From Ptychodera flava (taxonomy: Eukaryota; Hemichordata; Enteropneusta; Ptychoderidae): DNA of 64,000 nt. This document shows, piece by piece, positions 22,734 to 35,900 of the stretch; positions within the stretch are counted from its first letter, which is position 1, and each line of letters begins with the position of its first letter. Made by a program: the position numbers and the translations under genes. The stretch covers positions 28,622,796-28,686,795 of the forward strand of contig NC_091945.1 of NCBI RefSeq assembly GCF_041260155.1, in the 5' to 3' direction. The notes below the pieces were generated by a model. It was not told the DNA's origin, did no database searches, and saw only the letters and a list, made by a program, of their open reading frames with translations.

Positions 22734-22976
22734 ATGACTTTCTTGTCAATGTTTCGTGGAATGTTTCCCGTTTTATTAGCTGTGACAGCTTGCCTGGCCT
22801 GCCACATTATGCGATCGATATATAAAAACTTAGCTCAGAATTCCGTAGAGTTGAGACGAAGAACTCCGAGGTGTTGGTCATTCAAAACCTCGACCAAATC
22901 GGAAGTGTTGATAAATCATTTAACGAGAAATTATTCACCATGCACTTGCCACACACGAAGTGTTATCAATAATTGA
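22734..22976 (+). CDS. Possible small secreted peptide precursor (weak)
   Basis: An 80-codon ATG-to-stop frame. Its N-terminus looks like a signal peptide (MTFLSMFRGMFPVLLAVTAC, with a small-residue cleavage region near LACH). A tribasic site (ELRRRTPR) follows, then a Cys-containing tail (RCWSFKTS ... PCTCHTRS). This is the outline of a short secreted or neuropeptide-like precursor, but I recognise no family. There is no other support; a chance ORF of this length is common here. Confidence 0.2.
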   Translation: MTFLSMFRGMFPVLLAVTACLACHIMRSIYKNLAQNSVELRRRTPRCWSFKTSTKSEVLINHLTRNYSPCTCHTRSVINN

Positions 22977-24136
22977 AATAGCATAGACCCTAAAAAGGAG
23001 GTCTAGGGAAAAAGCCAAGGACGGAAAAGTTGAATACATATATCTCGCAGTCACAACAGTCTGATTTCTGGAGATCCTGGAGTTTTCCACGGTTTTTCAA
23101 GGTGTACCTTCTGTGATTCCGGCTTAGTTCTTTTGACTCAAATGCGAATGAGGGTAGTTGCACGTATACATTTCATACTCGTCACTTATTCTGTACACTC
23201 ATAATCTAGGCTAGTGGCCATTGCACATTTGTCTCCTACGTCAGTAAATCGCGGTCTCCTCTCCCTTTACTAAACACGCTAAATTGATCGCCACAGTACC
23301 GATGTGATTAAAACTTTTATACTAACCTTTGTACTTTAAACGGTGAAGTAAGGGAAAAGTCAGGTTTAAATAATCTCACGGGAATGCCTACCTTTTCACT
23401 TACTCCTTTTGGAAGAGAAAGTTTGTCAGTGAAGGAAAGTGTGGGGCGCCCTCACTAGACAAAATCACAAGCACTGATTTACTGCACTTTTTTTCACAAT
23501 GTCACCGATTGTTTAAATTTCACGGAAGTCAATAGAGAAAGTAAATATATGAAATTTCAACATCCTCGTAACCTTTGCCTCAGTCCGATTGCGACATTAT
23601 TTGTCAGCGTCACCAAATTGCCCCGGGGGCAAAACCTGAAGAGCCAGAAACGTGTGTAAACTTGCCTCGACTCAACTGACATACCAATGTGTTTTGCGTG
23701 AGGTCTTCAAGCACGTTTGCCTTTTAGAACTGATAAAAGTACACTCACACAAAAAACTGTCTCGCAAGAGTGGTTTCTTCTTAAAATGCCTTCAGATCGT
23801 CAGATACGTGGACGCCCTTATCAGCAACTTAACAGTTTACTTCGTGTGGGCGACAAGACGGATTCGGCACCGCCGTTTCTGTTTGACGTTGTTCACAATA
23901 AACCTTTCCTTCCCTACCGTATGATCTGTTAGGGCAAACGAAAGCGATAGACAATCTCGGTCGAAGGTAAGATGTACCATGTCTCTTTTCAAACAGATCA
24001 CAGGGGCAGGTTGATTGACCCGCAAGCAAGAAGCATTGTCACTTTTCATTGGTCCATTACATTTGAAGATGTGACGTTTCTGAATAGTGACAAACCATAG
24101 AGGGCGAACAATTAAAGTTAGTGCATCTCTCTGAAT

Positions 24137-24222
24137 ACAGATTCCGTGAAGTCGCCCCGGCCGACGATGTCGACGAGCGGGTGCTGTTCCTGTACAAGAG
24201 TTGAGTATTAAGGTAAGTGTGA
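24137..24222 (+). other. Possible small exon (weak)
   Basis: A GC-rich patch in AT-rich surroundings lies between an acceptor-like ctctgaatacag and a strong donor AAG|GTAAGTGT. One frame reads FREVAPADDVDERVLFLYKS then TGA, which looks protein-like. It would be a terminal coding or UTR-spanning exon. No partner exon is found. Confidence 0.2.
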
Positions 24223-24422
24223 AGTAGAAGCTATTCTTTCTGTACGGTTTCAGACTGGTTGCAGACAGCTTTGTAGGAGCAGAAAACAATTACGCGACCA
24301 AATTTGCTTTAGTATTTTAGCATATACATTTGTAATACATGCCTGGTAGGTAAATTATGTTCTAGGTGTGGGCAGACAAGAAGTTACTTGTAATACGACT
24401 TTGTAAAAGATATGTACAACAT

Positions 24423-24425
<3 letters not shown>

Positions 24426-24486
<61 letters not shown>
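24426..24486. repeat. (GA)n microsatellite
   Basis: About 30 uninterrupted copies of the dinucleotide. It is complementary in type to the (TC)n at 25445, about 960 bases away. Confidence 0.95.
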
Positions 24487-24488
<2 letters not shown>

Positions 24489-25441
24489 TTTTTGTCAGGC
24501 ATTAAGAAGAAGTACAGTGTGCGCAGCCAGTGACATGTTGAACGTTTTGTATGAATATTCACGGACCTCCCTAACTCTAAAGCTGAGAAAGCAGATGATG
24601 TTGCATATCAGTACTGTCTGGAATTCAAACGTTAGGAAAGCATGGTGCACCGGTCACCTTGATCTTGAAAACCTAACGGTGTGCTCAATACTTGGTTTCT
24701 AAAATCTGCTCCTAAACTATGCATGTAACACTATCAAGGCAGTCGTTTGTGTGTTTACTGTTGTGGGTTTCTTTGTTTCTGTGATGAATGCAATCAAGGG
24801 ATCTTCATCAAGGACATTTCTTGTACTTGTCAATTACCTTGATCTTATCACAACAACTTCAGATGACAGCTTCGCGAACGCATGGCGTACATGCTACACC
24901 TATTTATTGCACAAAGAAAAGTGAAAATGTACATTTTTTTTAGCCTCGGCGGCAAAACCTATAAAGATGGGTCTCGTAATCATTACCTCAAAAACAGCAC
25001 ATTTCTAGGAAGCTACAATATCAAGTTCATGTCACCTGGTGTCACGGAGACGGTATACATTTTCGAAGGCATCCCTGTCCACGGCAACCGAGTGGCTCCT
25101 CCATTCAATGTGTGTTTATCTGTTTTAGCTGTGTACTTCCAACAAACAACATATAGGAATTCCGTGTGATCCATTGGCACAGACAACCGATAGTCGTCGC
25201 TTTGGGTTATCAAAAAAGACCCTAAAAATCTCAGGACACATATTGTAATTATACGCCAAGAATTGAACCAGTCAAGTATGGAAAGGTCCCAAGGTGCAAC
25301 CTTTTCCCCCACAACAGGTGATTTTCAAAAGCGTGTATTCAAGTAGAGGTTTATACTGCCATCTTGTTACTCTTTTATATGGCATGTACTTAGTGACACT
25401 CTATAATAAACCCATCAGTTCTTTCAACTCTTCGACGGATC

Positions 25442-25444
<3 letters not shown>

Positions 25445-25522
<78 letters not shown>
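25445..25522. repeat. (TC)n microsatellite
   Basis: About 39 uninterrupted copies. With the (GA)n at 24426 it forms a pair of complementary arms. Confidence 0.95.
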
Positions 25523-25524
<2 letters not shown>

Positions 25525-26495
25525 GCAACAAGGAGCATGCAACCATTTCGGAACAGTGGTCCATCAAACACTTTGATTAACCTTGTCCATTGTATCAATA
25601 AGTAAACAAGATGGAGGTATTAGGAGTCAAGCTAATGTCCGTGAAATATTCGGTCAAATGTTGCTTCTCCTTAATTATTCTCGGTCACGTCCTTCAAGAT
25701 TTTGTGAGAAACAAACATGCCTGATAACAGCGGCAGCTCGTTGGTTGGAGAAACACCTACGATACCAACTTAGTGGATTCTTGCCAAAATATATATGTAA
25801 CTTGTTAGGGATTTCGCTACTTTGTACGTCATAGTCCCGGCGAGGGTAGTCGCGGTGGTATAAACCTCGTTGCCTTCGCGATTATTCCGAGTTTCGCGAA
25901 AACGGACAGCGGGCATGCGCACTGCAAATACATCAACGAACACAAATTAAACAACGTGACGTTTACATCTAATATATTGCCCTGCTATTGTTTTCAGTGT
26001 TTTACTCATTAATTACTCTAAGTGTTTCTCACAATAATATGCAAAGTAGCGTTAGATGTGGAGCTGTCACCCAATAATTTTTAGTCAATATCCGGCGCCA
26101 CTATCTCAACTACCTGTCAGCGTTTGTCACGTGACTACAATCCGATAAGTCCTGCCCGCAATCACCTTTTATGACCCACTAGGCTACCTTTGTTACGAAA
26201 TCCTCTGACTAGAGTTACCATTTTTTCTGCTCTTTACCTTCTGGCTACGGATCCTTCAGTCTGCTTTGCATAACAACTATACTCCATTGTACTGACTTCA
26301 AAAGTGTAAGATCTGTTGTTCGTCGTGCTATCCAGTAAACTCGATACCTGTGTGCCGAGTTCCAGCCTCAATAAGAGCCGGTGTTATCATCGATGGGACA
26401 GCTACGGTAGTTGTTTTGACGTCAGACGATGGACTGATGTAGCCGAATTTGCCCCTCCTCTTTGATCAATTTCGGCAAGGATACGGCAGTTCAAC

Positions 26496-26576
26496 ATGGA
26501 GGGAACACGCTGGTTTTGGGAGGAGCTCCCCCAATTATGGCAAATCATGGGGGTTGAAGATTTCGCTTTTTCGCTA
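26496..26576 (+). CDS. Possible first coding exon (weak)
   Basis: ATG in a fair context (caacATGG) opens 27 codons beginning MEGTRWFWEELPQLWQIMG that end exactly at a strong donor (GCTA|GTAAGTAT), phase 0. No following exon is recognised, so this rests on the start/donor pairing alone. Confidence 0.2.
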
Positions 26577-27086
26577 GTAAGTATATACGATTGCGCACAT
26601 ACGGTACGACTCACACAGTTGCAGAGTAGAGAAGATCAACTCATCTGCCATTCATCTGACAGAGATCCAACGTTCAATATGTTGACAAATATGTCTGTGG
26701 TCGGTTTAACACACAAGTACTATATTCAGTTTTTACGTAATCAAGGTACAGTTGTATTTGACGGAAATTTGCCACAGTCAACACAGGCCCGTAATTCAAT
26801 AACCGTGTTTGCTGCTAAAAATTACCGTTCTCTGGCTCCCGTTAATCTCACAGCTTAAAACATTTTCCTGCGGCAATACAATTCCAGGCGCCCTTTTAAG
26901 AAAGACCTTTCGTCAAACCTATACTTGTGAAAAGGTTTAATAGCTAAATGAAAGAAACATTTCCTATAAGGCTCGTTCAAAACAACAAATCGAAACGCTC
27001 GGTTTAAAGCTAGTTACTGATCGCCGCTTTTGGGGTCGTTGCCATACGAATTCGATACCATGCGTATTGTAACGCACACTATCAAC

Positions 27087-27118
27087 CATAGACCCTAAAA
27101 ACGTTTTTAGGGTCTATG
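27087..27118. repeat. 32-bp perfect palindrome
   Basis: catagaccctaaaaac is followed at once by its exact reverse complement, with no loop. The half-site also occurs at 22982 (catagaccctaaaaa), and a shorter version at about 12143 (catagaccct). It is probably the fused ends of a MITE family that begins CATAGACCCTAAAAA. Confidence 0.85.
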
Positions 27119-28407
27119 TATCAACTGACGGGTGGGCTACGTGTATGCAGGTGGGAAAATATTTCACTGTGATGTCTTTCCAGCTCTCGCTTCTGCATTT
27201 TAAACATGAACTTTCGACCTATATTAATTGTGCACCTGATGCTAATTGTTGCCGTGCATTAACTGTATACTCAGGATTGTCCTCAGTGATTGTACTATAA
27301 TTAGTCGAATTCTCGCGACAGTTATATTTTGATTTAATTTACTATAACTATTAGATAACCATTTGTGTATGGCCATGGACCGCTATGCGCTGCGCTCATG
27401 ACGTATAATCCCCCTTTTTTCTTCCACGGTCTCTCTAGTTTTTCTACCTTATCTGTCCATCTATCTTTATCTCCTTCACGAACACAATCACGGGCGTTCG
27501 AAAAGCCCCGTTTTAAAAAGAAATCAGCTTAAATACAAAGAGAGATTACCACATAACTGTCGATGCTGTTGTTTGCGCAACCAAATGATTAGAATGTTAA
27601 TCTATTGAGTTTTCTTCGGGGGAATGTAGACTTAACTGTCTCAAGTAATGTTTGTCAAGAAACAAAGTGGGGAATTCTAGCGACAGATTGGCGTTTCTCG
27701 GTGTCAACTGTGCGGCATTCTGCAATGCCGCGGAGCATCAGTTAGCAGCCCCTCCACCGCCCGTGATGGAGGGACCGTGATCAGCTGCAGCAGACAAACC
27801 TTGCTAGCTGTGTCACGTGACAGATCAACTTGACAGGTGCTGTGTGCTTACCACGGGCTCTATTGGTTTCTGTAATTTAAGTGTCGAAACTATACCCTGA
27901 TTGGCAACCAAATTAACGAGCATTACAAGTTGTTCAGCAGTATTTACACCGAGCTCAGGTTTGTCACATTTGACTGGTTAATGTTTTTTATCAGTGGAGA
28001 TCCAGATTTTTTCCAGATATTCACACAATAAAATATCCTGGCTGAAAGCAAGACAATGTATTTAGATTATAACAAACAATAGTAAAAAACAAGCTGTTCA
28101 CTTAAGTTTTGCTGCTGTTAAACAACATTTCACAGGTTTCGCTACAATTAGCATACCACACACTTATGATCATCCAAAATAGTCGAAAGTCATTAGAAGA
28201 TGGCTTACTCGCCAGCGAAGCAAAATAATTCGACTATTCCTGTTTGTCCTTTAAACTTGTTTTTAACCCTTTCATCATTGTGTTTTTAAAGATTGATTTT
28301 AAAGTTCTTCTAGCTGTAACTCTTGGTGCTATACCAGTATTTTTGTTCTGTCCGTAAAAGAGTTTCTCGTTCCACGCCCCGCAATTATATGGGAATGCTC
28401 AGTATTT

Positions 28408-28486
28408 AACTCGTAAATGCAGCCTGTATGCGTGTAATGCCAAAATTTTATCGTTGACGACTGGATTTAGTCCAGAATATAATTCG
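28408..28486 (+). repeat. Dispersed repeat family A, copy 3
   Basis: Shares 'gcagcctgtatgcgtgta', 'tcgttgacga' and 'tagtccagaatataattcg' with the copies at 8268 and 11495. The 80 bases upstream are also loosely alike. Class unknown. Confidence 0.35.
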
Positions 28487-29821
28487 TTTTGTCAAAAATA
28501 GCACAGCAAATGGTAAACACTGGACTGTGTTGGCAGGGCTAAGGCTCGATTGTTCTACTTATAGAATAGGATGTATTTGTTTTGTCATAGACACTTTTTA
28601 CGGGTGTCTATAGAAAAACACTGAATATGTAATCAAACGTCCATAGGTGTTGTCCCTTTAATTACGCGATGTGCTTATTTCTGTTCGGTTAGAAGTCTGT
28701 CGTAAAATATTCTGCAATTGTTTAATTAAACATTTTCTCAGAACTATTTTGTTAACAGTTGTAACACAATCATGTAGGTTTTTTCATGTCAGCACAGAGA
28801 GTGAGTGATGGCACACACCCATCCGGATGTTAGCCATCCGCCGTAGCTTATCCTTCAATTCTACACTTCGTAATGCACCATCTGTCAGCTTAATGCATCT
28901 GTCGAAAAATGTGTGAGAAGATATTGGTCGTTTGTCATTGAGGATAATCCACGAATCTCTCCCAGTTGTGCAAATTTTGACCATTTGGCATGAAGAAATT
29001 TTTAGTTTCGAGAGGATTAATGCTATTTGAATGATTGGAAATTGCATCTCCGAAATGTCAAATACGAGACTCGTTGTCTGGTTACAATGTTTATCTCTAT
29101 TTACCATATTAATGAAGCCTTTTAGTGGAAAATACCTTATAAATGGATCATTTTGAATCAGCTATGTTTACCTAATTAGTGCTAAATCGTTTTCCTCAAT
29201 TCTTGTCTTTCACATTTCAACTTTATTTTATATTTGCCCTCTGCACTGGCTGGATTGTCAAGGGTAGCATTTCGATTCGTGCACATGTGGTTACTTCCGG
29301 GTCAAAGTTCATCTTATCGAGAAAGGGTGACGTCACTGTAACAAAGGTTTGGATTACCGTTCAGGTATCGCATGCATGGCCGGTTTTGTTGTCGTACCTT
29401 TGTGAAAGAGCACAGGCATGTTAATTGCGCATACCATTCTTGCCGAAAACACGTTCACAGCAACTTATGTGTTGAACCAGTGTCAAGATCACAATATCCC
29501 ATTGTTTTCGCGCTCCGAAGTGTACTTCTTACTTGTACTGAACGTCTCCATGGCAACCGCTTCGGATCAAGGTCTGTCACAAGAGAGTACACCATGTGAG
29601 CTATATGTACACCATGTGAGCTATATGTAAATACACCAAGCCACTTCCTAGAGTGTTGCAGAAACATATGAACACCACCAACCATTAAAGTAATTCTACT
29701 TTAGAGTCCCACCACCTGCAAATTTTGACAATCTCAGGCTGCGAACGTAACAAGAATGCATGTACCTATACTAGTACGAATTTCTCTCGTAAACCGTTAT
29801 ATTGTATGAAACACATCGCTA

Positions 29822-29826
<5 letters not shown>

Positions 29827-29859
<33 letters not shown>
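29827..29859. repeat. (CT)n microsatellite
   Basis: About 16 copies of CT, uninterrupted. Confidence 0.95.
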
Positions 29860-29862
<3 letters not shown>

Positions 29863-30920
29863 CGCTTTCTCACTCTGAAGGCCTGGTTATTAAAATAGTG
29901 CAAACTTTTGCTATAAGTCGAACACAACTATTGCTGTGCAAAATGATGAACTATGGACACATTGTTGTAAATGGATTCAAATACGACCAACAGTAGCTGA
30001 TAATTGAGGTCTGTATTGTTTGACCTTTATGGCAAGCACTGCAACCTTTCAGTAAAGAAACTTACAAATATAATCCGATAGAATACGATAAAAGACTTTC
30101 AAAGTCGCGCAAATCGCATCTATCATTTAGGGTTCTCAGACGTCATGCTATAACATTCCTCCGCTACTAGCATCACAAACTCATTGGGTTTCTGATTTCC
30201 AACGAGCCACAAAAGACAAAAACAAACAAGATAAAGGGACGAATATCATGATGCCGTTGATCTCCTGCAGTTCAATAAGAAAAGTTCGAATCTGATTCAC
30301 ATGATTTCTGATGTCATGTCTCAGATCCTGCCGTGCCAGATTTTTATTTATTTATTTACCGTGAGCAGTTGCCACAAAGGCAGTACAGCAGAGTCGTTTG
30401 AAATGTATTTATAGTCCACGAACCAACCTCATAACGACGTCAGGTCATTCATCACGACGTTTTCTTGTCAAACCTTTGGCGTAAGAGCAGATTATCAGCA
30501 AATAATGGTGGCTGGTTTGATTCGGTTCCTTAGTTCAGCCTCAATTCAGCATTATTAATGACCATTATTTTGAAACACCACTTTCTTGACATTCGACACA
30601 TATTGGTGTGATTGCAGACTTCAATGATCTTGATGAACACATTGACCGTCAGGTTGGCCTAAATGTTGTTTCATAGTTGTCCAAGGGGGCAAGTCGTGAG
30701 CAAAGGTTGTGATTAATAGGTCATCAGTTTGTACGACATCCCGCCTATACTGCCTAGGAGCACCGATACAGAACTATTTATCGATTTTTGGGGGGAGGAA
30801 ATCGGACTTCAATCAGTTGCCAACAACAAAATTTTTGACGAATCTGTGCTGACACCCGAACGACTCGCGGTCAATTACGTTGCCTTTTTTACACTCCAAA
30901 CTTGACTCTGGAGTTTCAAA

Positions 30921-31100
30921 TCCATGCTTTGCGATGACAGTGGATCTCCGCCAATGACATGGGGTGAAATTGTTTCCAGACTGCCAAAGGGGAATCATCG
31001 ACGAGGCGGTAAAGTGCCGTTTTCATTTGTGTCGTACCAAGCAAGCCGTCCCAAGATGCTACAAGTACAAAGGTCCAGCTATGCCGTCGGACGAACGAAG
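30921..31100 (+). CDS. Possible internal or first exon (weak)
   Basis: A frame with protein-like composition (MLCDDSGSPPMTWGEIVSRL, then KVPFSFVSYQASRPKMLQVQ and SSYAVGRTK) runs to a donor-like AAG|GTAAAA at 31101. An acceptor-like ctctggag lies just before 30914. No family is recognised and no partner exon is found. Confidence 0.2.
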
Positions 31101-32076
31101 GTAAAAATTATCGGTTGCCCAATTTGTTGGCGCGCGGTAAGGACTGTTATCTCTAGCACTAGATTTGTAAGTACACGAACAGTTGTCACAGACTCGTCAC
31201 AGGCATTGTACTTGGCGCGAAAATGACATTCAATTTGCTCACTGTTAGGCCTATATTCTTATATTGTTCAACACCAATTACACGGTATGATTCTATTGTT
31301 AGATTGGATTTATGACCACTACAAAGGGGAAGCAAGATGAGAATAGCATCCGTAACTCTTGTATGTCTTGAGGTCACCAAAATATTTCTTTGTTTTAAAT
31401 ATGGTGGCAAATGAGAAAGCCAGGACTACTTGAAAACTGTTGTTTTTCCGAAATGAAAAATCACTCAGATCATTTATTGATACAATCAATAATCCATTCT
31501 CACGTGATCCGGTGGGTGGATGCGTACTCGAGATGCGCGACAGAAACGAAAACTAAAATGTCACGTAGCGTTATTGTTATAAAATGAGAGTTGTGGTGTG
31601 ATTTGGTATCTGCTGAGATGTTGACGAGAGGACAACGGCAGAAGTTTGTTTGCGCATATGTTGTTGAGCAGATTTTGTGACATTTCGTTCCATCTTAACA
31701 GGACCCGGATGTAGTACAACTGCAGCGAAATTTGAATGATTAAATTGGGCAAAAACTTCATTTAAGAGTACATTCCCATGAAAAAAAACCCAGATCGGTG
31801 TGAAGTCGAAAATCCTGGAAGATTCTTTTAGTGAAATTTTCACTTTGTTTGAACTCAACAAAGAACTGGAAGTCATTTAAACATTGACGCCATAACTCAT
31901 TATTAATTCATATTTTTACTACTTGTGGAAGGCGTGACGTCAATCAAACAGGAAGAATCAGAGCAGCAAGGAAAGCGACTAATTTCTCCGGACTTTATGA
32001 AATATGTTTTATTGAAAGTGATGTTCAAAGTGATGATGCGTTCTCAAAACATCAAAGAAGGTCCAAACTGAAAACT

Positions 32077-32321
32077 TAAGGCCATTTAAAGAAAAATCTT
32101 TGTTTGCCGTCCTTGGATTTTTGAAAACCCTACCAGCCAGCAAGGTAAAAACAAACACAGACAAAAACACAAGTGTATTAACATAAGCTCAATTTTATTC
32201 GGTTTCTTTTGAAAAAGCAATATTTTATTTGTAATAGTGCTAGCATTGTGTTTCTTTTCTTTTCTCTGAAAACCTAACAGCACGCGGACGGCAAACAAAG
32301 AATTTTATCTAAAGGGCCTAA
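32077..32321. mobile_element. MITE with TTTGCCGTCC-containing inverted ends
   Basis: About 245 bases. The left end (taaggccatttaaagaaaaa, then tctttgtttgccgtcc) matches the reverse complement of the right end (taggccctttagataaaatt, then ctttgtttgccgtcc). Inner arms sharing 'gaaaaccctaccagc/gaaaacctaacagc' extend the match. TA at each end suggests a TA target. There is no coding capacity. Confidence 0.75.
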
Positions 32322-35300
32322 AACGAATTACACAAAACTTTCTTTTATCGTGAAAACTTAGTCAGATTGTAAAATGGCTCTCTTTGAGATATTATGGTGC
32401 ATTCATAGACAATTTGGTGGAAGATGCATTTGGTTCATCTCTCTAAATCACGTGTTTTTCTGTGTTTTATGACATTTACAAACTGCATCGCTGCCTGATC
32501 ACTCGGAGTATACACTGTGTTTGTAAAACACGCTGACCTTTGCGTTGTACATGCACTTCATTTATTGTCGTCTGCCTGTAATGTTAGCCATGCCCTGAAC
32601 TTTGACCTACAAAAGACTGCTCCAACAGACGTAAAACACACCCACTTCAGTGTGGAGAGAGTATTTTATGTCAAGAATTTAACGTTGAATTTTTGATTCC
32701 CGCTCGTCACTCAGATTCGTATTAGCTCGACTCTGTTTCGTCCTCATCAACTTACGGATATCGGAAAGCTTTGACATGAAAACTTTCAACTTTAAGTTTC
32801 TTCATAGTCTGACACTCGGGTAAACTGGAAAATCATAAATAAACGGCCTGACTATTTGCATGGGGTGCCTCCACACACTATGATGCGATAGTGTCCCGGG
32901 TAGTGATTGGACAATATATTGCTCTCATGCTGAGGTGAAGGTCGTATTGAAAATAAAATGAAATCCGAGAAGAACACTTGGTTGTTTTTCAATCCAGTCA
33001 TGTGTTTTGGATAATCTTGTTATTTTCGGAAAAAAAAAAAAAACGGGTTTTCATAATTCAAATGTTAAAAGACCCGGTAACGACGCTACAATCGCCACTT
33101 CAATGACGTCATGTAAGATCACTCTATCCGCACGGCCGTTATTGGGTGTTTTTGTTCTGAAGTTTGTCAGGAAGTTGGTGTGATGTGATGTTTGCATTAC
33201 AAGTCGAGCTTGTCAAGTTCCATGTACACAGATCGAGATTTATTGATTTGTCGTCCATTAACACTCCCGTCTGTGGCGCCCCTGACGTTTCGGAAGATGC
33301 CGGACGCCCGTGTCCTAGGTAACGGGAGGTGACCCAGGGCACTCTACCAGGGCTCGCATGCGTTGATTCGTATGTTCTTCACTCAGAGAGCAGATCGGAT
33401 TGGTAGACCTCAATCACGGTGTGTTATCAATTCAAGAGACACTTGTCATTGGTGTCCCACGTTGTCTGTGTCATATATGCTGCCGCTGAAGGATCTGGAC
33501 TATTTTCTGAGAACCCAACCGGTTGAGGAAACCGTTTTCCTGTACCAACTACACGTCTAAGAAATGGCTCGACCTACAGTCATGATTTCCTGATGAAAGT
33601 CGTACTACATGCTTCACCATCTAGACAGGATCCGGACTATTCTCCGTGCAGAGAACTTTTTAGAGGGTGTGTAAGCAGCTATACGTGCGCTTGGGACTCA
33701 TACAACATTTTTTCAACGCGAGCTATCGGTATATGGTTTGGCTGTATTCAGCTTAGTATTACCTTTGACCCCGCGTCGCCACTGCGTAGAGGGTCTGTAA
33801 ATCACTGAACGACAACATACACAGTGGACCGAGTATTCCTGGCGGTTCATGAAGAAGTGTGGATAATTGCTGTGTCCATCCCGATGGACTTGTCTGAGCC
33901 AAGGCTCCCTCAAGTATAAACAGCTCCACAGGAAGGGAATTTGTTGATCAATTTTGAAGAATTCATTTTCGAGAGCGGATCTTGTACAAAGCTCAGTGAG
34001 TCGACAGATAATTTCGTATCAACAATCTTTTAGTAGCATTGAAGAAAGTGTTGTTCGGAGACAGTCCAGTCTTACCTAGGGGTCTGGTGTCGTAAATAGA
34101 GAGACGCCGGTTTTCAAGCAGAGACATTCATTTTATATAAAAATTGGTGATATTGTGTAATTTTTGGCGCGGGATTGCTCTCCTTGCCAGGTGAAGGCAA
34201 GAGCGAGTTGTGCCAAAAGGAACATTTTGATAATGCAGTTAATCCTGACAGAATACATTGCCAAATCGTCAGTTATATTGCCTGAGCCTTCCAAATGCGT
34301 TAACGAGTAACGTGACCTGCCTGCCTGCAGGTGTTTTTTTTTTATTGTGCTGTGTTCGTATTTGCTGTCAGCTTATTCAGATTTTGTTGAATTAAGTTCA
34401 CCCATCCGGTTTACTGAAACGTGCCCATTAAAACAAGTTTCTCGTTCATCCTTTATGTGACACGTTTACAGAAAATGTTATCACGGATCGTTAGAGTCCC
34501 AAATACCTGCCTCTGAGAATTCCAACTAGAAGATCGTGTGATCGTTTACGTTGGATGTTAGAAGAACCAACATTTGTCCGTTTTCTTTTTCAAAAAATAA
34601 TCAGGGACGTGCCAGATGACAATGTTCATATATATATTTTAATTGTGACTTTAATGGAATTCTATCATAACAAATGTGTCGGTATAGTGGTTACCGCGAT
34701 ATCTTTCAGTCTTTTTAATAGGCTGTGTAATTGAACCGAGGTTTATGAAAGCTATTCGCGTTATGACCGCATATTATCATTCCTGTGGCGCCCTGTTTAC
34801 AGTCCTGTGTAAAATCCCACGGAATGTACTGGGTTTGCCCGGTCGTTAAAGCTCTAAGTGAATCTGGAACAGTTGTATGGCCAGTCGCCATTATTGTTAT
34901 TGAAGAGACCCTGTTGCTATAGCAATGATTCTACCAAACTTAAGCACTTCTTTTCTTCTCACCCTGTCTGTGCCAAAACAGGTTTTGAGTGTACTTGTTG
35001 TAGTTTCGTGCATAGGCGCTCGGAGAGATTAGTGTACAGTACTGTCATTTTTGGCCGCGCGCATCACGTTGGACACACCATGCACCTGTGGGTTCATATG
35101 TCGCAAAGTATGATTTAATAACTGATCGATAATTTACAAACCCAAAGTTGCCAAGCGTCTAGGCTACTGTACCTGATCAGACAGAAGTGCACGAATTCAA
35201 TCACCGCTGTGCTATAAATGGTAACTCGGTGTCGTGTCCTGCCACCAGGGTCATCGAGAGAAAACCGCAGCCATTGTTTATTATGTCTGGATTGATGTGT

Positions 35301-35604
35301 GGTGATGCCTAAAAATATCTTTGTTTGAGTTGGGCTTAAAGCGATTAAGGCATCAAACCATACAACGAAATACCAAGTATTTGTTATCTCCCCCTTTTAA
35401 TTCCGTGCACGCAGGAGACTAAAATAACCACGTCGGGCCCACCACCCTGTCTGTCTCAAACTCAATCATCGTCGGATTTCAGCTTTTTCTCTACTTATGA
35501 AAAGATGTCACTAGATCTGCGCATTTATACTTAAGCTATATACCTGTTAAACTTTGTGAATATATAAGAATAATCCAAAATATGCAATGCATACAGAGGT
35601 GCCC

Positions 35605-35900
35605 TCGTGAATCCGTTAAGGTCCTGGAAAACAGTCGACGGAACTGCGCTTGTGCGAGTTTCTTGTTTACAAACAATGTATTTCGTGCATGATATCTAGA
35701 TGCACCTACCTCATCATCATAGCTGCAACATGATATCTAGATGCACCTCATCATCATACATGTAGTTGCAACATTTAAATTATACGATGTAGATTGCGAC
35801 AGACATGTTTTAACTTTCATCAATCACCGTCGAACCTTGGATACAGTGTTTACATTGGTCGTATGGGTCCCATACGACATTTGAGCGACGTTCCGACAAC
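35605..35900 (-). repeat. Dispersed repeat family B, copy 2 (inverted, longer)
   Basis: Reverse complement of the repeat at 18131-18325, with the same landmarks in mirror order (cgcttgtgcgagtttcttgt ... tggtcgtatgggtcccatac). Near 35694-35755 a segment of about 40 bases (gatatctagatgcacct ... catcatca) is duplicated in tandem, which accounts for most of the extra length. Confidence 0.7.

Noticed and set aside
23837-24289. 150-codon minus ORF
   Set aside because: Mixed composition with no motif; it overlaps in antisense the exon-like island at 24137.
33139-33560. Opposed ORFs at 33139-33342 (minus) and 33363-33560 (plus)
   Set aside because: Looked like a divergent promoter with two starts, but neither peptide has recognisable features or a supporting splice site.
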